From: Chloroflexus aggregans DSM 9485
GTDB lineage: Bacteria; Chloroflexota; Chloroflexia; Chloroflexales; Chloroflexaceae
Length of the DNA: 64,000 nt
Direction: 5' to 3'
NCBI RefSeq assembly: GCF_000021945.1
Contig: NC_011831.1
Location: 2,741,353-2,805,352, forward strand
Under the pieces are notes generated by a model. It had not been told where the DNA came from, did no database searches, and saw only the letters and a list, made by a program, of their open reading frames with translations. Position 1 is the first letter of the stretch; every line of letters begins with the position of its first letter. The position numbers were made by a program, and so were the translations under genes. Positions 52,680-61,258 of the stretch are shown in pieces.

Positions 52680-54470
52680 ATGGCCAGTTCGGTGCAATCA
52701 TCAACCTCGTCGTCATCATCGCAACGTACAGCTTCTGCTTGGAGTCCGCTGGGTGGTGAGCGTTTCTACGCAATGGCGCGCTGGCTCATGATAATGTTGC
52801 TCGGTGCTGTCACCCAGTTTCTTTCCAATGGGAATCTCTGGCCGATTACCACCAATCTCGAACCGCTAACGCTGATCTTTTTGCTGTATGCCGGCTTTGC
52901 CCTGATCATGACCGTCTTGACCTTTATTCCTGCGGTGGCCGGCTTCGTCAGTCTGTCGTATCTCTTCGATCTTGCCTTTATTTCGCTGATGGCTTTTGTG
53001 GGTGGTGAACGGATTGTGATCTTTTTTCCGCTCTACCTGCTGCCGCTGACCTACGCCGCAATTCGGCAGCCGCTCCACATCGGTGTGCTTTCTGGCGCTT
53101 TGGCCGCTGTGGCATATATGGCCGCGTTCATCGGGTGGCGCCGCCTGATCGCGCCTGAAGCGCTCATGACGATGCTTGATTATGTTGCATTGGGGTTGCG
53201 CGGACTAACGTTGGCTATTGTGCCATGGGTGACCGGGAATCTGGCCGAACGGCAAAGCGAGACGAACCGTCAGCGAGTGATACAAGCCCAGCAAGACGCC
53301 GAACGAGCGCTGCAAGAAGCACATGCCTATCGCGACCAGATGCGATCACTGTACCAGGTTGCGCTTACGCTTGGTGCTACGGCCGATTATCGGCAGGTGC
53401 TTGAGACACTGCTCCGTGAAAGCCGCAAAATTGTGCCCTACCGCGCCGGTGTGGTGCTGCTTTCGTCTGGTCAGCCTAACGAACTCTATGTCGCATTTGG
53501 CTCGAATTTGGCACCGGGTGATCTCAACCGTTCGTTTCAGATGGATACCGGGCTGGCCGCTGCTCTCCGCGCTACCACGCCGCAGATGATTACATCGTTT
53601 GCCCAATTTCCGGCACTGCAACAGATCGGTGCCTTGCGTGATTGCACATCGGCAGCGCTCATTCCGTTGCAGGTTGGCATGCGAGCGTATGGGCTGTTCG
53701 TGGTGGCGACCGATCAGATGCTGCGATCCGATCAGGTCGAGATGCTGACCGCTTTGGCCAATTATGCGATTGTTGCTTTGCATAATGCCCAGTTGATTTA
53801 CGATTTGAAAGAAGAACGTGAGAAGTTGCTGTCGCGTGAAGAAGAAGTTCGCCATCAGTTGGCCCGCGATTTACACGATGGGCCGGCGCAGTCGATGGCT
53901 GTGATTACCATGAAGGCTGAGTTTATCAAACGATTGCTCGAACGCGATCCGGCTCAGGCGTTGGTTGAACTTGATGAGCTGAGCACTATCGCTAAACGGA
54001 CGAATTACGAGGTGCGCACCATGCTGTTTGAGCTGCGTCCGTTGATGCTCGAAACGCAAGGGCTGAAAGTGACGCTCGAACAGTATCTTGATCGTTTGCG
54101 CGCCAAGGCCGGTGATACCTCCATCATCCTCGAAGCCGGTGATATTGACCAGTTGCGGCTCGGCTCGAAGGTTGAAGGTGCGCTCTTCAATATGATCCAA
54201 GAATCGGTCACCAATGCGATCAAGCATGCCAAAGCCGCCCATATCTGGGTACGTTTGCGCCGGTTCAATAATCAGATGCTCGAAGTTGTGATCGAAGACG
54301 ATGGCGTTGGTTTCGATAAAATGGCAGTGCTGCGTTCCTACGAGCGACGTGGGAGTTTGGGCTTGCTCAACATTGATGAACGCGCCCGTCTCGTCGGTGG
54401 CCGTGCCGAAATCGATTCCACCCCCGGTAAGGGAACGCGGATTACGATCTTTGTACCGATTGAGCAATGA
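52680..54470 (+). CDS. NarL-type sensor histidine kinase with GAF domain
   Basis: A 596-residue membrane kinase. Five or six helices lie within 32-185. A coiled linker (about 190-222) leads to a GAF domain (about 223-372). The HisKA_3 dimerisation domain has the phosphorylated His399 in Arg-Asp-Leu-His-Asp-Gly-Pro-Ala-Gln. The ATPase domain shows Asn-Ala-Ile-Lys-His-Ala (N box) and Asp-Asp-Gly-Val-Gly-Phe (G1), then Gly-Leu-Leu-Asn-Ile and Gly-Lys-Gly-Thr. The partner NarL-type response regulator is not in the window. Signal unknown. The next gene, ksgA, overlaps its stop. Confidence 0.9.
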   Translation: MASSVQSSTSSSSSQRTASAWSPLGGERFYAMARWLMIMLLGAVTQFLSNGNLWPITTNLEPLTLIFLLYAGFALIMTVLTFIPAVAGFVSLSYLFDLAFISLMAFVGGERIVIFFPLYLLPLTYAAIRQPLHIGVLSGALAAVAYMAAFIGWRRLIAPEALMTMLDYVALGLRGLTLAIVPWVTGNLAERQSETNRQRVIQAQQDAERALQEAHAYRDQMRSLYQVALTLGATADYRQVLETLLRESRKIVPYRAGVVLLSSGQPNELYVAFGSNLAPGDLNRSFQMDTGLAAALRATTPQMITSFAQFPALQQIGALRDCTSAALIPLQVGMRAYGLFVVATDQMLRSDQVEMLTALANYAIVALHNAQLIYDLKEEREKLLSREEEVRHQLARDLHDGPAQSMAVITMKAEFIKRLLERDPAQALVELDELSTIAKRTNYEVRTMLFELRPLMLETQGLKVTLEQYLDRLRAKAGDTSIILEAGDIDQLRLGSKVEGALFNMIQESVTNAIKHAKAAHIWVRLRRFNNQMLEVVIEDDGVGFDKMAVLRSYERRGSLGLLNIDERARLVGGRAEIDSTPGKGTRITIFVPIEQ

Positions 54471-55339
54471 ACCCCTACCTGAATCCGCAACGCATCCGAG
54501 CTGCGTTACGGGCGCTTAATCTGCGTCCAACACGCGGGATGGGTCAGAATTTTTTACTCGATGGGAGTGTTCTCGCTACCATTGTCGCCGAAGCTGCGCT
54601 CGTGCCAGCCGATACCGTGATCGAAGTCGGTCCAGGCTTGGGCGTGCTAACTTGGGAATTATTGCCACGGGCAGGACGGGTCATTTGTGTTGAGCTGGAT
54701 CGCCGTTTGGCCGATCGCCTCGCCGCCGAGTTTAGCGGTCGTTCCAACCTTCATCTGGTGCAGGGCGATGTGCTCACTATCGCGCCCGCCGATTTGCTCG
54801 CCCGCGCCGCCGCAACGCCACCCTATAAGTTGGTCGCGAACATCCCCTATGCCATCACAGCTCCGTTACTACGCCATTTTCTCGAAGCGACGCCCCCCCC
54901 TGATCTGAGTGTGCTGTTGGTGCAGTGGGAGGTTGCACAGCGTATCTGTGCCGGTCCCGGCGATTATAGTGTGCTGGCCCACGCTATTCAATTCTACGCC
55001 GAACCCTCGATTGTGGCTCACGTACCGGCCAGTAGTTTCTTCCCTGCCCCGGCGGTCGATTCGGCGATCCTCCGTTTGCAACGGCGCCTGCAACCCCCTG
55101 TTACCGTGCCTGATGTCAATATGCTGTTTCGCTTGATTAAAGCCGGTTTTCTCCATGCCCGCAAACAATTGGGGAATGCGCTACCCGGTGGTTTAGCAGC
55201 GTTGGGTGTGACCATCCCTCGTGAGCAGATTATGACGGCGCTGCATAAGATCGGGATCGATCCGCAACGGCGCGCTGAGACGGTGACTTTAGCCGAATGG
55301 GCAAATTTGCTCGCCGCTTTATCCGAATCCGGGGTATAG
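54467..55339 (+). CDS. ksgA: 16S rRNA (A1518/A1519) dimethyltransferase
   Basis: A 290-residue RsmA/KsgA enzyme that dimethylates two adenines in helix 45. Met-Gly-Gln-Asn-Phe-Leu-Leu-Asp (about 25-32), Val-Ile-Glu-Val-Gly-Pro-Gly-Leu-Gly-Val-Leu-Thr (SAM loop, about 51-62) and Asn-Ile-Pro-Tyr (catalytic, about 124-127) are intact. ATGA overlap with the kinase gene shows coupling, though the pairing is likely accidental. Confidence 0.95.
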   Translation: MNPYLNPQRIRAALRALNLRPTRGMGQNFLLDGSVLATIVAEAALVPADTVIEVGPGLGVLTWELLPRAGRVICVELDRRLADRLAAEFSGRSNLHLVQGDVLTIAPADLLARAAATPPYKLVANIPYAITAPLLRHFLEATPPPDLSVLLVQWEVAQRICAGPGDYSVLAHAIQFYAEPSIVAHVPASSFFPAPAVDSAILRLQRRLQPPVTVPDVNMLFRLIKAGFLHARKQLGNALPGGLAALGVTIPREQIMTALHKIGIDPQRRAETVTLAEWANLLAALSESGV

Positions 55340-55393
55340 TACTAAAGAAGGCCAATCTGTTGGCACAAGATACTAAACCCTTTGGAGGAGATA

Positions 55394-55786
55394 GTGGCAG
55401 AGCAGACAACTCCCTATTTCGCCGGTTTACACCGGCACGAATATGCTAACCTCATTACCTTCCGCAAAAACGGTCAGCCGGTGGTGACGCCGGTTTGGTT
55501 CGCCGAGCATAACGGCAAAATCTATATTATGACGACGGCTAATGCCGGTAAGGTTAAGCGGATCCGGAACAACCCCCACGTTGAGATTGGGCCGTCGGAT
55601 CGGGCCGGCAAGCCGCTGGGACCGACTGTGCCGGCGCGAGCACGGATTTTACCCCCCGAGGAAGTCCAGATCGCTCGTGAAGCACTTGATAAAAAGTACG
55701 GTCTCATGAAGGCCATGTTCGATTTCTTTATGAATGTGCGAGGTGTGGAACGGGCGTGGATCGAAGTTGCACCGGCTGATATGTAG
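55394..55786 (+). CDS. PPOX-class F420-dependent oxidoreductase-like protein
   Basis: About 130 residues, split-barrel flavin/F420-binding fold. His-Glu-Tyr-Ala-Asn-Leu-Ile-Thr-Phe-Arg-Lys-Asn-Gly-Gln-Pro-Val-Val-Thr-Pro-Val-Trp is the family's hallmark N-terminal strand pair, followed by Val-Lys-Arg-Ile-Arg-Asn-Asn-Pro-His-Val. The start is GTG 55394 with GGAGGAG just upstream. It may use F420 or FMN; an LLM oxidoreductase with similar cofactor habit is at 57198. Confidence 0.8.
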   Translation: MAEQTTPYFAGLHRHEYANLITFRKNGQPVVTPVWFAEHNGKIYIMTTANAGKVKRIRNNPHVEIGPSDRAGKPLGPTVPARARILPPEEVQIAREALDKKYGLMKAMFDFFMNVRGVERAWIEVAPADM

Positions 55787-55817
55787 TCAGCAATCGCGCT
55801 TGCCGCTGTGTTTCGTC

Positions 55818-55851
55818 TGATGCAGAGGGCAATGACCTGCCCTCTGCATCA
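55818..55851. terminator. strong hairpin after the PPOX gene
   Basis: TGATGCAGAGGGCA (55818-55831) pairs perfectly with TGCCCTCTGCATCA (55838-55851) with a six-base loop. The flanks are only mildly T-rich. Confidence 0.75.
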
Positions 55852-55950
55852 TCGTATTTGACAGTCTCCGCCATGTAATGGTATAAGCGTAGCGATGATG
55901 ACGCATACCAATATTCAGCGCCACGTTGCGCCGTTCAAGAGAGGGAATGC

Positions 55951-56931
55951 GTGAAACGCACAAACCGCACGCTGATGGTGCTGTTGCCCACGCTGGTTCT
56001 GCTGTTGCTGGGAACACTTATGGCGGCTACGGTGCCGTCACCACCACCATCACCCAAGGTGGACGATCTGCTACCACCTGAAACGCCGACCGGTGTACCA
56101 ACAGCAACGGCAACCCCATCACCGCTGACGCTGCCGACCCTCACGCCGACCCTCACGCCGACCCTTGCGCGCCGTGAGTTTCTGGAGACATTTGAAGTAA
56201 AAGTCGCGCCAACCAGCTTTCTGCCCGGTCGTGGGCCGGTTTTGCCGGGTGAGTTTGTCTACGCCGGACGCCGTCTCGATTTCTATGTTGGTCGCGGGAC
56301 GTTCAGTGCCGAACAGGTGCGTGATCTGGCCGTCAAGATCGAGTATGCCCTCGGCTACTTACAGCGCCGATTCGATGTTGAACTCACCGATCGTGTCTCC
56401 ATTGGCTTCTACAATCCGGCATTAGCGCCGACTAGCGATACACGTGGGATTGCTTTCACTCACGACCGTACCAACATCCGCATCTTCTACCGCCCCAACG
56501 AAGAGCCGTATCAAGCCTTAGTGATCGCTACCCACGAATTGGCCCACGCTTTACAGGCTGAAGCGTATGGTCGTGAAGTACAAAGCCGGGCCGATCTCGT
56601 CTTGCTCGAAGGGTTGGCTACCTGGATTTCGGGTGAATACTGGCTGAGCCTCTCCGATTCGCCCTCGTTTCAGGCACGAGCACGCGAACTGTATCAGGCC
56701 GGCTATCGCGGCAACCTGGCCTCCTTTGCCGGTAGCGCCAATTCGATGGCAGCTTACGAGATGTGGGCCGGATTCGTTGAGTATCTCGCGCGCACGTATG
56801 GCTGGGACAAATTCAACGAGTTGTACGCCAACGGTCGTGGGCGTGCCCCCGGTTCGGCGGATTATCGCGGCATCTATGGCAAGAGTTTTCAAGAACTCTA
56901 CACTGAATGGTATGCCACGTTGCACGGATAG
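55951..56931 (+). CDS. secreted peptidase-MA-family metalloprotease
   Basis: A 326-residue exported protein. Signal peptide or anchor at 1-27; a Pro/Thr linker with a repeated Thr-Leu-Thr-Pro unit (about 28-72) leads to a gluzincin-type domain. The zinc motif His-Glu-Leu-Ala-His (about 197-201) is followed downstream by Leu-Leu-Glu-Gly-Leu-Ala-Thr-Trp, which offers the third ligand Glu. The start is GTG 55951 after a GAGAGGGA. Substrate unknown. A tandem repeat follows its stop. Confidence 0.8.
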   Translation: MKRTNRTLMVLLPTLVLLLLGTLMAATVPSPPPSPKVDDLLPPETPTGVPTATATPSPLTLPTLTPTLTPTLARREFLETFEVKVAPTSFLPGRGPVLPGEFVYAGRRLDFYVGRGTFSAEQVRDLAVKIEYALGYLQRRFDVELTDRVSIGFYNPALAPTSDTRGIAFTHDRTNIRIFYRPNEEPYQALVIATHELAHALQAEAYGREVQSRADLVLLEGLATWISGEYWLSLSDSPSFQARARELYQAGYRGNLASFAGSANSMAAYEMWAGFVEYLARTYGWDKFNELYANGRGRAPGSADYRGIYGKSFQELYTEWYATLHG

Positions 56932-56933
56932 GC

Positions 56934-57120
56934 GCAGAGCGTTCTGCGGGGACGCGGATGCGCACGGATGCGATGGATAGGCGCGGATAGTTCTGGGAGG
57001 ACACGGATGCGCACGGATGCGACGGATAGGCGCGGATAGTTCTAGGAGGACACGGATGCGCACGGATGCGACGGATAGGCGCGGATAGTTCTAGGAGGAC
57101 ACGGATGCACACGGATGCGG
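56934..57120. repeat. 49-bp tandem repeat
   Basis: Units beginning CGGATGCGCACGGATGCG recur at 56955, 57004, 57053 and 57102, an exact 49-base period, with the last unit partial and a degenerate piece ahead. Each unit contains GGATAGGCGCGGATAGTTCT and GGAGGACA. It lies right after the metalloprotease stop. Confidence 0.9.
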
Positions 57121-57137
57121 TTGATTATCGTTATACG

Positions 57138-57166
57138 AAGACGGGGGCCGGTCAGGTCCCCGTCTT
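57138..57166. terminator. terminator hairpin between convergent genes
   Basis: AAGACGGGG (57138-57146) pairs with CCCCGTCTT (57158-57166) around an 11-base loop. A second ACCGGC/GCCGGT hairpin follows near 57174-57196. Confidence 0.7.
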
Positions 57167-57197
57167 GATCATAGACCGGCGATAGGACGGCCGGTCA

Positions 57198-57953
57198 CTA
57201 ATCGCCGCGTAGTTTGAGCAACTCCTCAACCGGTCCGAAGTTCCACGGTTCACCCATACCAATGATGATATGCGTCGCTCCTGCCTCAAGATACGGCTCA
57301 ATCGGCTCACCGGCGCGGGGTGACACACTGCGTTCAATCGTCGTCGGATCGCGCCCGATCTGCATACACCACTGATTAAGAATCTCATTCTTTCGCTTAA
57401 AGTTCTCGATCGGCCCAAATCCGTGCCATATATCGGCATGCTCAGCCGTGATGCGGAGCGTCACCTTCTCACCACCGCCGCCGATCAAGATCGGGATGCG
57501 GCGGAGCGGTGGTGGTTGATCGCTTGCCCAGCGCTCCTTAATAATCGGCAATGCCGCCCGTAGCGCCCGCAGCCGGTCGGCAGCAGTGCCGAATTCGTAA
57601 CCATACGTTGTATAATCACGTTCAAACCAGCCTGCCCCAATTCCCAGAATTAGTCGTCCACCACTGATATGGTCAACGGTCTTTGCCATATTCGACAGCA
57701 GCGCCGGATTACGGTAACTGTTGCACGTTACCAGGCAGCCAACCTCGGCCCGCTGGGTGATCACCGCCATCGCCGTTAAGAGGGTCCAACCTTCAAAATG
57801 GGCTCCATCCGGTGGTCCATACAGCGGGAAGAAGTGATCCCAGTTCCAAATGGTGTCGCATCCGATCTCTTCGGCATAACGGACGGCATTGCGGTACGAT
57901 TCCCACGTTGTATGTTGTGGATGCAGTTGAACGCCTACCCGAAAACGTGCCAT
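57198..57953 (-). CDS. LLM-class F420-dependent oxidoreductase
   Basis: A 251-residue luciferase-like monooxygenase-family TIM barrel. Gly-Val-Gln-Leu-His-Pro-Gln at the N terminus, Ala-Glu-Glu-Ile-Gly-Cys-Asp-Thr-Ile-Trp..Asp-His-Phe-Phe and Gly-Arg-Leu-Ile-Leu-Gly-Ile-Gly-Ala-Gly-Trp-Phe-Glu-Arg-Asp-Tyr match the F420-dependent subgroup. It probably reduces or oxidises a small metabolite with F420. Slightly short for the family, but complete. Confidence 0.85.
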   Translation of the reverse strand: MARFRVGVQLHPQHTTWESYRNAVRYAEEIGCDTIWNWDHFFPLYGPPDGAHFEGWTLLTAMAVITQRAEVGCLVTCNSYRNPALLSNMAKTVDHISGGRLILGIGAGWFERDYTTYGYEFGTAADRLRALRAALPIIKERWASDQPPPLRRIPILIGGGGEKVTLRITAEHADIWHGFGPIENFKRKNEILNQWCMQIGRDPTTIERSVSPRAGEPIEPYLEAGATHIIIGMGEPWNFGPVEELLKLRGD

Positions 57954-58108
57954 GGGCTATCCTTTCTTGACTTCCTCAACGCTTGACAACGAAAATGGTA
58001 CGCTAAAAAGCATTCACAAACTGCGTTTATGCTGTAAACTGTAATGCAGCACTGCGTCACGTTTCGCGACTTGTCTCGCAGCTTAGACGTAATCACACGG
58101 ACGCATCG

Positions 58109-59017
58109 ATGAGAGTTCGGATTTGGGGCACTCGTGGATCATATCCTGTTGCCCATACCCGCATGCTACGATACGGAGGGAACACAACGTGCGTTGAGGT
58201 TGAGGCCGAAGAGCGCCATATTATCCTCGACGCCGGTACCGGTTTACGCCTACTCGGTGATTCTCTTCAGCGGCAGCATGCAACATTGCATCATATTGAT
58301 CTCTTGATAACGCACACCCACTGGGATCATATCATAGGTTTTCCTTTTTTTGCGCCTCTCTTCGACCCTAATCTGAAACTCGATATCTACGGCCTCGCCC
58401 GTACTCAATCGAGTTTGCGAACGACACTGGCCGGTGCGTTGAGCGACCCACTGTTGCCGCTCACTATGGACGATCTGCGGGCACAGATTAACTTTTTCGA
58501 GATCGGTGCCGGTCATTGTTTTGAATTGGGTCCGGTACAGGTGCGAACGGCGCTCGCCAATCACCCGTACCGCGCACTCGCGTATCGGCTAGAGACGCCG
58601 GACGGCGTGCTCACCTTCATCCCCGATACCGGCCCGTTTCATACCGTCCTGTTTGGCGAAGAGCGCATTGAGTGGACCGGTCAGCCTACAGCGCGGAGTC
58701 AGAGTGATCTACGGGAATTGGCGGCGATGAAAGCAGCGATTATTGAATTGGCTTACGAGTCTGATTGGCTGATCTATGATGCGCAATTCACCGATGCCCA
58801 GTATGCCCGCTTTCCCCATTGGGGCCATAGCAGCGCTTCCCAAGCCCGTGAAATCGCCGAGGAAGCACGGGTGCGCCAGTTGATATTGTTTCATCACGAT
58901 CCCCACCGGACCGATGAGGAACTCGACCGCATCGTGTCTGAACAGCAGGCGATGGCAGCACCGGGGTTGTTGGTAACGGCAGCATTTGAGGGAATGGAAT
59001 TACGGAGGTCGCTATGA
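58109..59017 (+). CDS. metallo-beta-lactamase-fold hydrolase, copy 1
   Basis: A 302-residue MBL-fold protein. The metal motif His69-Thr-His71-Trp-Asp73-His74 is complete; further ligands are His in Ala-Asn-His-Pro, Asp in Ile-Pro-Asp-Thr-Gly and the final His in Leu-Phe-His-His-Asp-Pro. It opens with Ile-Trp-Gly-Thr-Arg-Gly-Ser and Arg-Tyr-Gly-Gly-Asn-Thr, typical of the group next to cyclic-nucleotide phosphodiesterases. Substrate uncertain. Overlaps copy 2 by four bases. Confidence 0.8.
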   Translation: MRVRIWGTRGSYPVAHTRMLRYGGNTTCVEVEAEERHIILDAGTGLRLLGDSLQRQHATLHHIDLLITHTHWDHIIGFPFFAPLFDPNLKLDIYGLARTQSSLRTTLAGALSDPLLPLTMDDLRAQINFFEIGAGHCFELGPVQVRTALANHPYRALAYRLETPDGVLTFIPDTGPFHTVLFGEERIEWTGQPTARSQSDLRELAAMKAAIIELAYESDWLIYDAQFTDAQYARFPHWGHSSASQAREIAEEARVRQLILFHHDPHRTDEELDRIVSEQQAMAAPGLLVTAAFEGMELRRSL

Positions 59018-59856
59018 AGGTGCGTTTCTGGGGAGTACGTGGATTTGTACCGACCCCCCACGAGGCGATGTTGCGTTACGGTGGTAATACGTGCTGTACG
59101 GCCGTAACCGGCGACCATGGCGAATTGATCGTACTTGATACCGGCACCGGCTTTTGTATGTTGGGTGATGAATTAATGCAGGGGGAGTTCGGGCGCGGCC
59201 GTGGTACGCTAACCCTTTTGATTAGCCATACCTATTGGGATCACATCCTTGGCCTTCCTTTCCCCGGTGTTGTCCACATTCCCGGTAATCGCCTCGATAT
59301 CTACGGCCCCGACAGCACCCGTGGCTCGTTACAGATGGTCTACGATGGTATCCTCTCACCGGTCTATTCACCGGTTTACGGTTTGGCCCATATTGGTGCG
59401 ACTCATCGCTTTACGACCATCTCGACCGAGCCGTTTACCATTGGGCGACTGACGGTACGTGCCTTACCACTCTCACGTCATTCACATTCACCGATCTGGG
59501 CCTACCGCTTGGAAGAGGATTCCCGTGTGCTGGTCTACATGACTGATGTGCGCTACAACGAAGATAGGATTTGGAAACAGGCTATCGCCTTTACCCGCAA
59601 TGCTCATGTCCTGATCCACAGCGCACCATACTTGCGTGATGAGCCTGTCGAAGATTATGGCCATAGCCGGATTGAAGACGCGATTGAGGTTGCCCAACAA
59701 GCCGGTGTCGAGCGATTGTTCATTTTTCACCATGCCCCGACCCGAACCGACGATGAACTCGATGCCATTGCTGCCCGCTTTCGTGCTCAGTTGGCAGCGC
59801 AGGGTAGTTCGTTGTCCTTTGCGATTGCGGCGGAGGGGATGGAACTGCTGGTGTGA
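59014..59856 (+). CDS. metallo-beta-lactamase-fold protein, copy 2, altered metal motif
   Basis: A 280-residue paralogue of the previous gene. The metal motif is His72-Thr-Tyr74-Trp-Asp76-His77, so the second His ligand is Tyr. His in Ser-Arg-His-Ser, Asp in Met-Thr-Asp-Val and a His-His pair near the end remain. Opening Phe-Trp-Gly-Val-Arg-Gly and Arg-Tyr-Gly-Gly-Asn-Thr match copy 1. It may bind one metal, or act as a regulatory partner of copy 1, with which it is translationally coupled. Confidence 0.8.
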   Translation: MKVRFWGVRGFVPTPHEAMLRYGGNTCCTAVTGDHGELIVLDTGTGFCMLGDELMQGEFGRGRGTLTLLISHTYWDHILGLPFPGVVHIPGNRLDIYGPDSTRGSLQMVYDGILSPVYSPVYGLAHIGATHRFTTISTEPFTIGRLTVRALPLSRHSHSPIWAYRLEEDSRVLVYMTDVRYNEDRIWKQAIAFTRNAHVLIHSAPYLRDEPVEDYGHSRIEDAIEVAQQAGVERLFIFHHAPTRTDDELDAIAARFRAQLAAQGSSLSFAIAAEGMELLV

Positions 59857-59973
59857 TAGCGATGATTGCGCGATTCAATTACTACGCATGGTGAACAGTT
59901 TCTTACTCTGCCCATCTTGCGCGACGGGTAGGGGCGTAGTAGAATACAGGCAAAGCTTTTCAGTTATGCTACC

Positions 59974-60152
59974 GAGGTGGAGCATCAGGTTCGGGAGTAA
60001 TGTAGTATGACCCTGTTGGTCGATCAAGCTGCTCCACAACCCGTTACCTTTTGAGAAATAGCTCGGTCCTCACCGCGCTGATGGTAAGGGCCGGGTTGTT
60101 TTTTATCGCCGGTCACTCAACGATGAGTGGCGTCAGCGGATGGAGGAAACCG
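59974..60152 (+). promoter_or_regulatory. structured leader of hpf with a terminator-like hairpin
   Basis: GTGGAGCA (59977-59984) pairs with TGCTCCAC (60030-60037), enclosing further small hairpins. It is followed at 60060-60105 by AGCTCGGTCC pairing with GGGCCGGGTT and a T-run, then the hpf ribosome site GGAGGAAA. The order (folded RNA, terminator, gene) suits attenuation or a separate small RNA. Confidence 0.5.
60060..60105 (+). terminator. intrinsic terminator within the hpf leader
   Basis: AGCTCGGTCC (60060-60069) can pair with GGGCCGGGTT (60088-60097) including G-T pairs, with an inner TCACC/GGTAA-like extension, followed by GTTTTTTAT. It ends 48 bases before the hpf start codon. Confidence 0.65.
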
Positions 60153-60746
60153 ATGGAGTTTACCATCAAGAGCCGAAACGGCAAGATCTCAGAACGCCAG
60201 CGTGAGCACATCGAGGAGAAACTCGCCAAGCTTGGGCGGTATCTGAACGGCATTACCAGTATCACCGTCGAAGTACAACACGAACAACAGCGCAATGTCG
60301 GTGAAGTCTATCGGGTGCAGACGACGCTGGTTGCCGAGCATGGCGTTATCCTGCGCGCTGAAGAGCGTGCCGCCGACCTCTATGCCGCAATCGATGCAGT
60401 GCAGGAGGTATTGCAGCGCCAAATCCAGCGCTACAAAGACAAATATTGGCGGCGAAGCCGCGAATTGCGGCGCGCGACTAATGGGTTAACTCCGGCTGAA
60501 GAGGTGGCGATTGCCGAGGCTGAAACCGAAGCTATGACGGCTCCGGTTGAAACTGAACCTGTGGCAAAGGTCATTCGAACGAAGACGTTCCGGCTGCGTC
60601 CAATGTTCGTTGATGATGCAATCGAGCAAATGGAGTTACTCGGCCACACCTTCTTCGTCTTCCAAGACGCTGAGACGATGCAAATCAGTGTATTGTATCG
60701 CCGGCGTGATGGTAACTACGGAGTAATTGTGCCAGAAGTCGGGTAG
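60153..60746 (+). CDS. hpf: long-form ribosome hibernation promoting factor
   Basis: A 197-residue protein with the two domains of long HPF. Residues 1-100 form the S30AE/YfiA domain (Met-Glu-Phe-Thr-Ile-Lys-Ser-Arg-Asn-Gly..Glu-Lys-Leu-Ala-Lys-Leu-Gly-Arg-Tyr, Ala-Ala-Ile-Asp). After an acidic linker, residues 140-197 form the dimerisation domain (Lys-Thr-Phe-Arg-Leu-Arg-Pro-Met, Leu-Leu-Gly-His-Thr-Phe-Phe-Val-Phe, Val-Leu-Tyr-Arg-Arg-Arg-Asp-Gly-Asn-Tyr-Gly). It packs ribosomes as inactive 100S dimers in stationary phase. GGAGGAAA supports the start at 60153. Confidence 0.95.
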   Translation: MEFTIKSRNGKISERQREHIEEKLAKLGRYLNGITSITVEVQHEQQRNVGEVYRVQTTLVAEHGVILRAEERAADLYAAIDAVQEVLQRQIQRYKDKYWRRSRELRRATNGLTPAEEVAIAEAETEAMTAPVETEPVAKVIRTKTFRLRPMFVDDAIEQMELLGHTFFVFQDAETMQISVLYRRRDGNYGVIVPEVG

Positions 60747-60768
60747 GTGTTGGCGCGAGCCGTGTTGT

Positions 60769-60805
60769 CCTGCCGTAGAACGCGGTCATCGGGTTCTACG
60801 GCAGG
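60769..60805 (+). terminator. terminator after hpf
   Basis: CCTGCCGTAGAAC (60769-60781) pairs perfectly with GTTCTACGGCAGG (60793-60805) and ATTGTTGT follows. Confidence 0.85.
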
Positions 60806-60852
60806 ATTGTTGTCTGCCACGGTATGAGATGAAACATTGCATCTTGATCTTG

Positions 60853-61230
60853 TTAGCCGATAACCATCGCTATAGCCACACAGAGTGCTACCAGCGTCAG
60901 CGCGATGTGCGTATATCCTAATCCCAATCCTAGTACAGCCAGACCATTCCCAACTACCATGCCATTGCTACGCTTAATCGCCTCTTGTCCGAGATGTCCA
61001 CACACGATGGCCGGTACCGCCAGCAAGAGAGGGATGAAGAACAGAATCCACGTCATGATCCCGAAGATCAAGCTGGCAATTGCCAACCGGCTATTGTAGG
61101 TTGGCATAAGGTTGATGGTGGTATCAAGTACCGGGGCAGGCGTTTGGTCGGCTACGGCCAAAGCCTGACCGCATGTGGGACAAAACCGCTCGTTGCCGGC
61201 AAGGGCATGACCGCAAATCGGGCACTGTCG
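60853..61230 (-). CDS. zinc-ribbon DUF4190 membrane protein
   Basis: About 125 residues. A zinc ribbon (Cys-Pro-Ile-Cys-Gly..Cys-Pro-Thr-Cys-Gly) opens it, followed by a Pro/Ala/Thr linker and a DUF4190-type pair of hydrophobic segments (Ser-Leu-Ile-Phe-Gly-Ile..Gly-His-Leu, and Leu-Gly-Leu-Gly-Leu-Gly-Tyr). Start is GTG 61230, with AAGGAG eight bases ahead. It lies 28 bases after trpC on the same strand. Function unknown. Confidence 0.75.
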   Translation of the reverse strand, partial: RQCPICGHALAGNERFCPTCGQALAVADQTPAPVLDTTINLMPTYNSRLAIASLIFGIMTWILFFIPLLLAVPAIVCGHLGQEAIKRSNGMVVGNGLAVLGLGLGYTHIALTLVALCVAIAMVIG

Positions 61231-61258
61231 CACAGCCAACGCTCCTTGTTCTCTCCAA

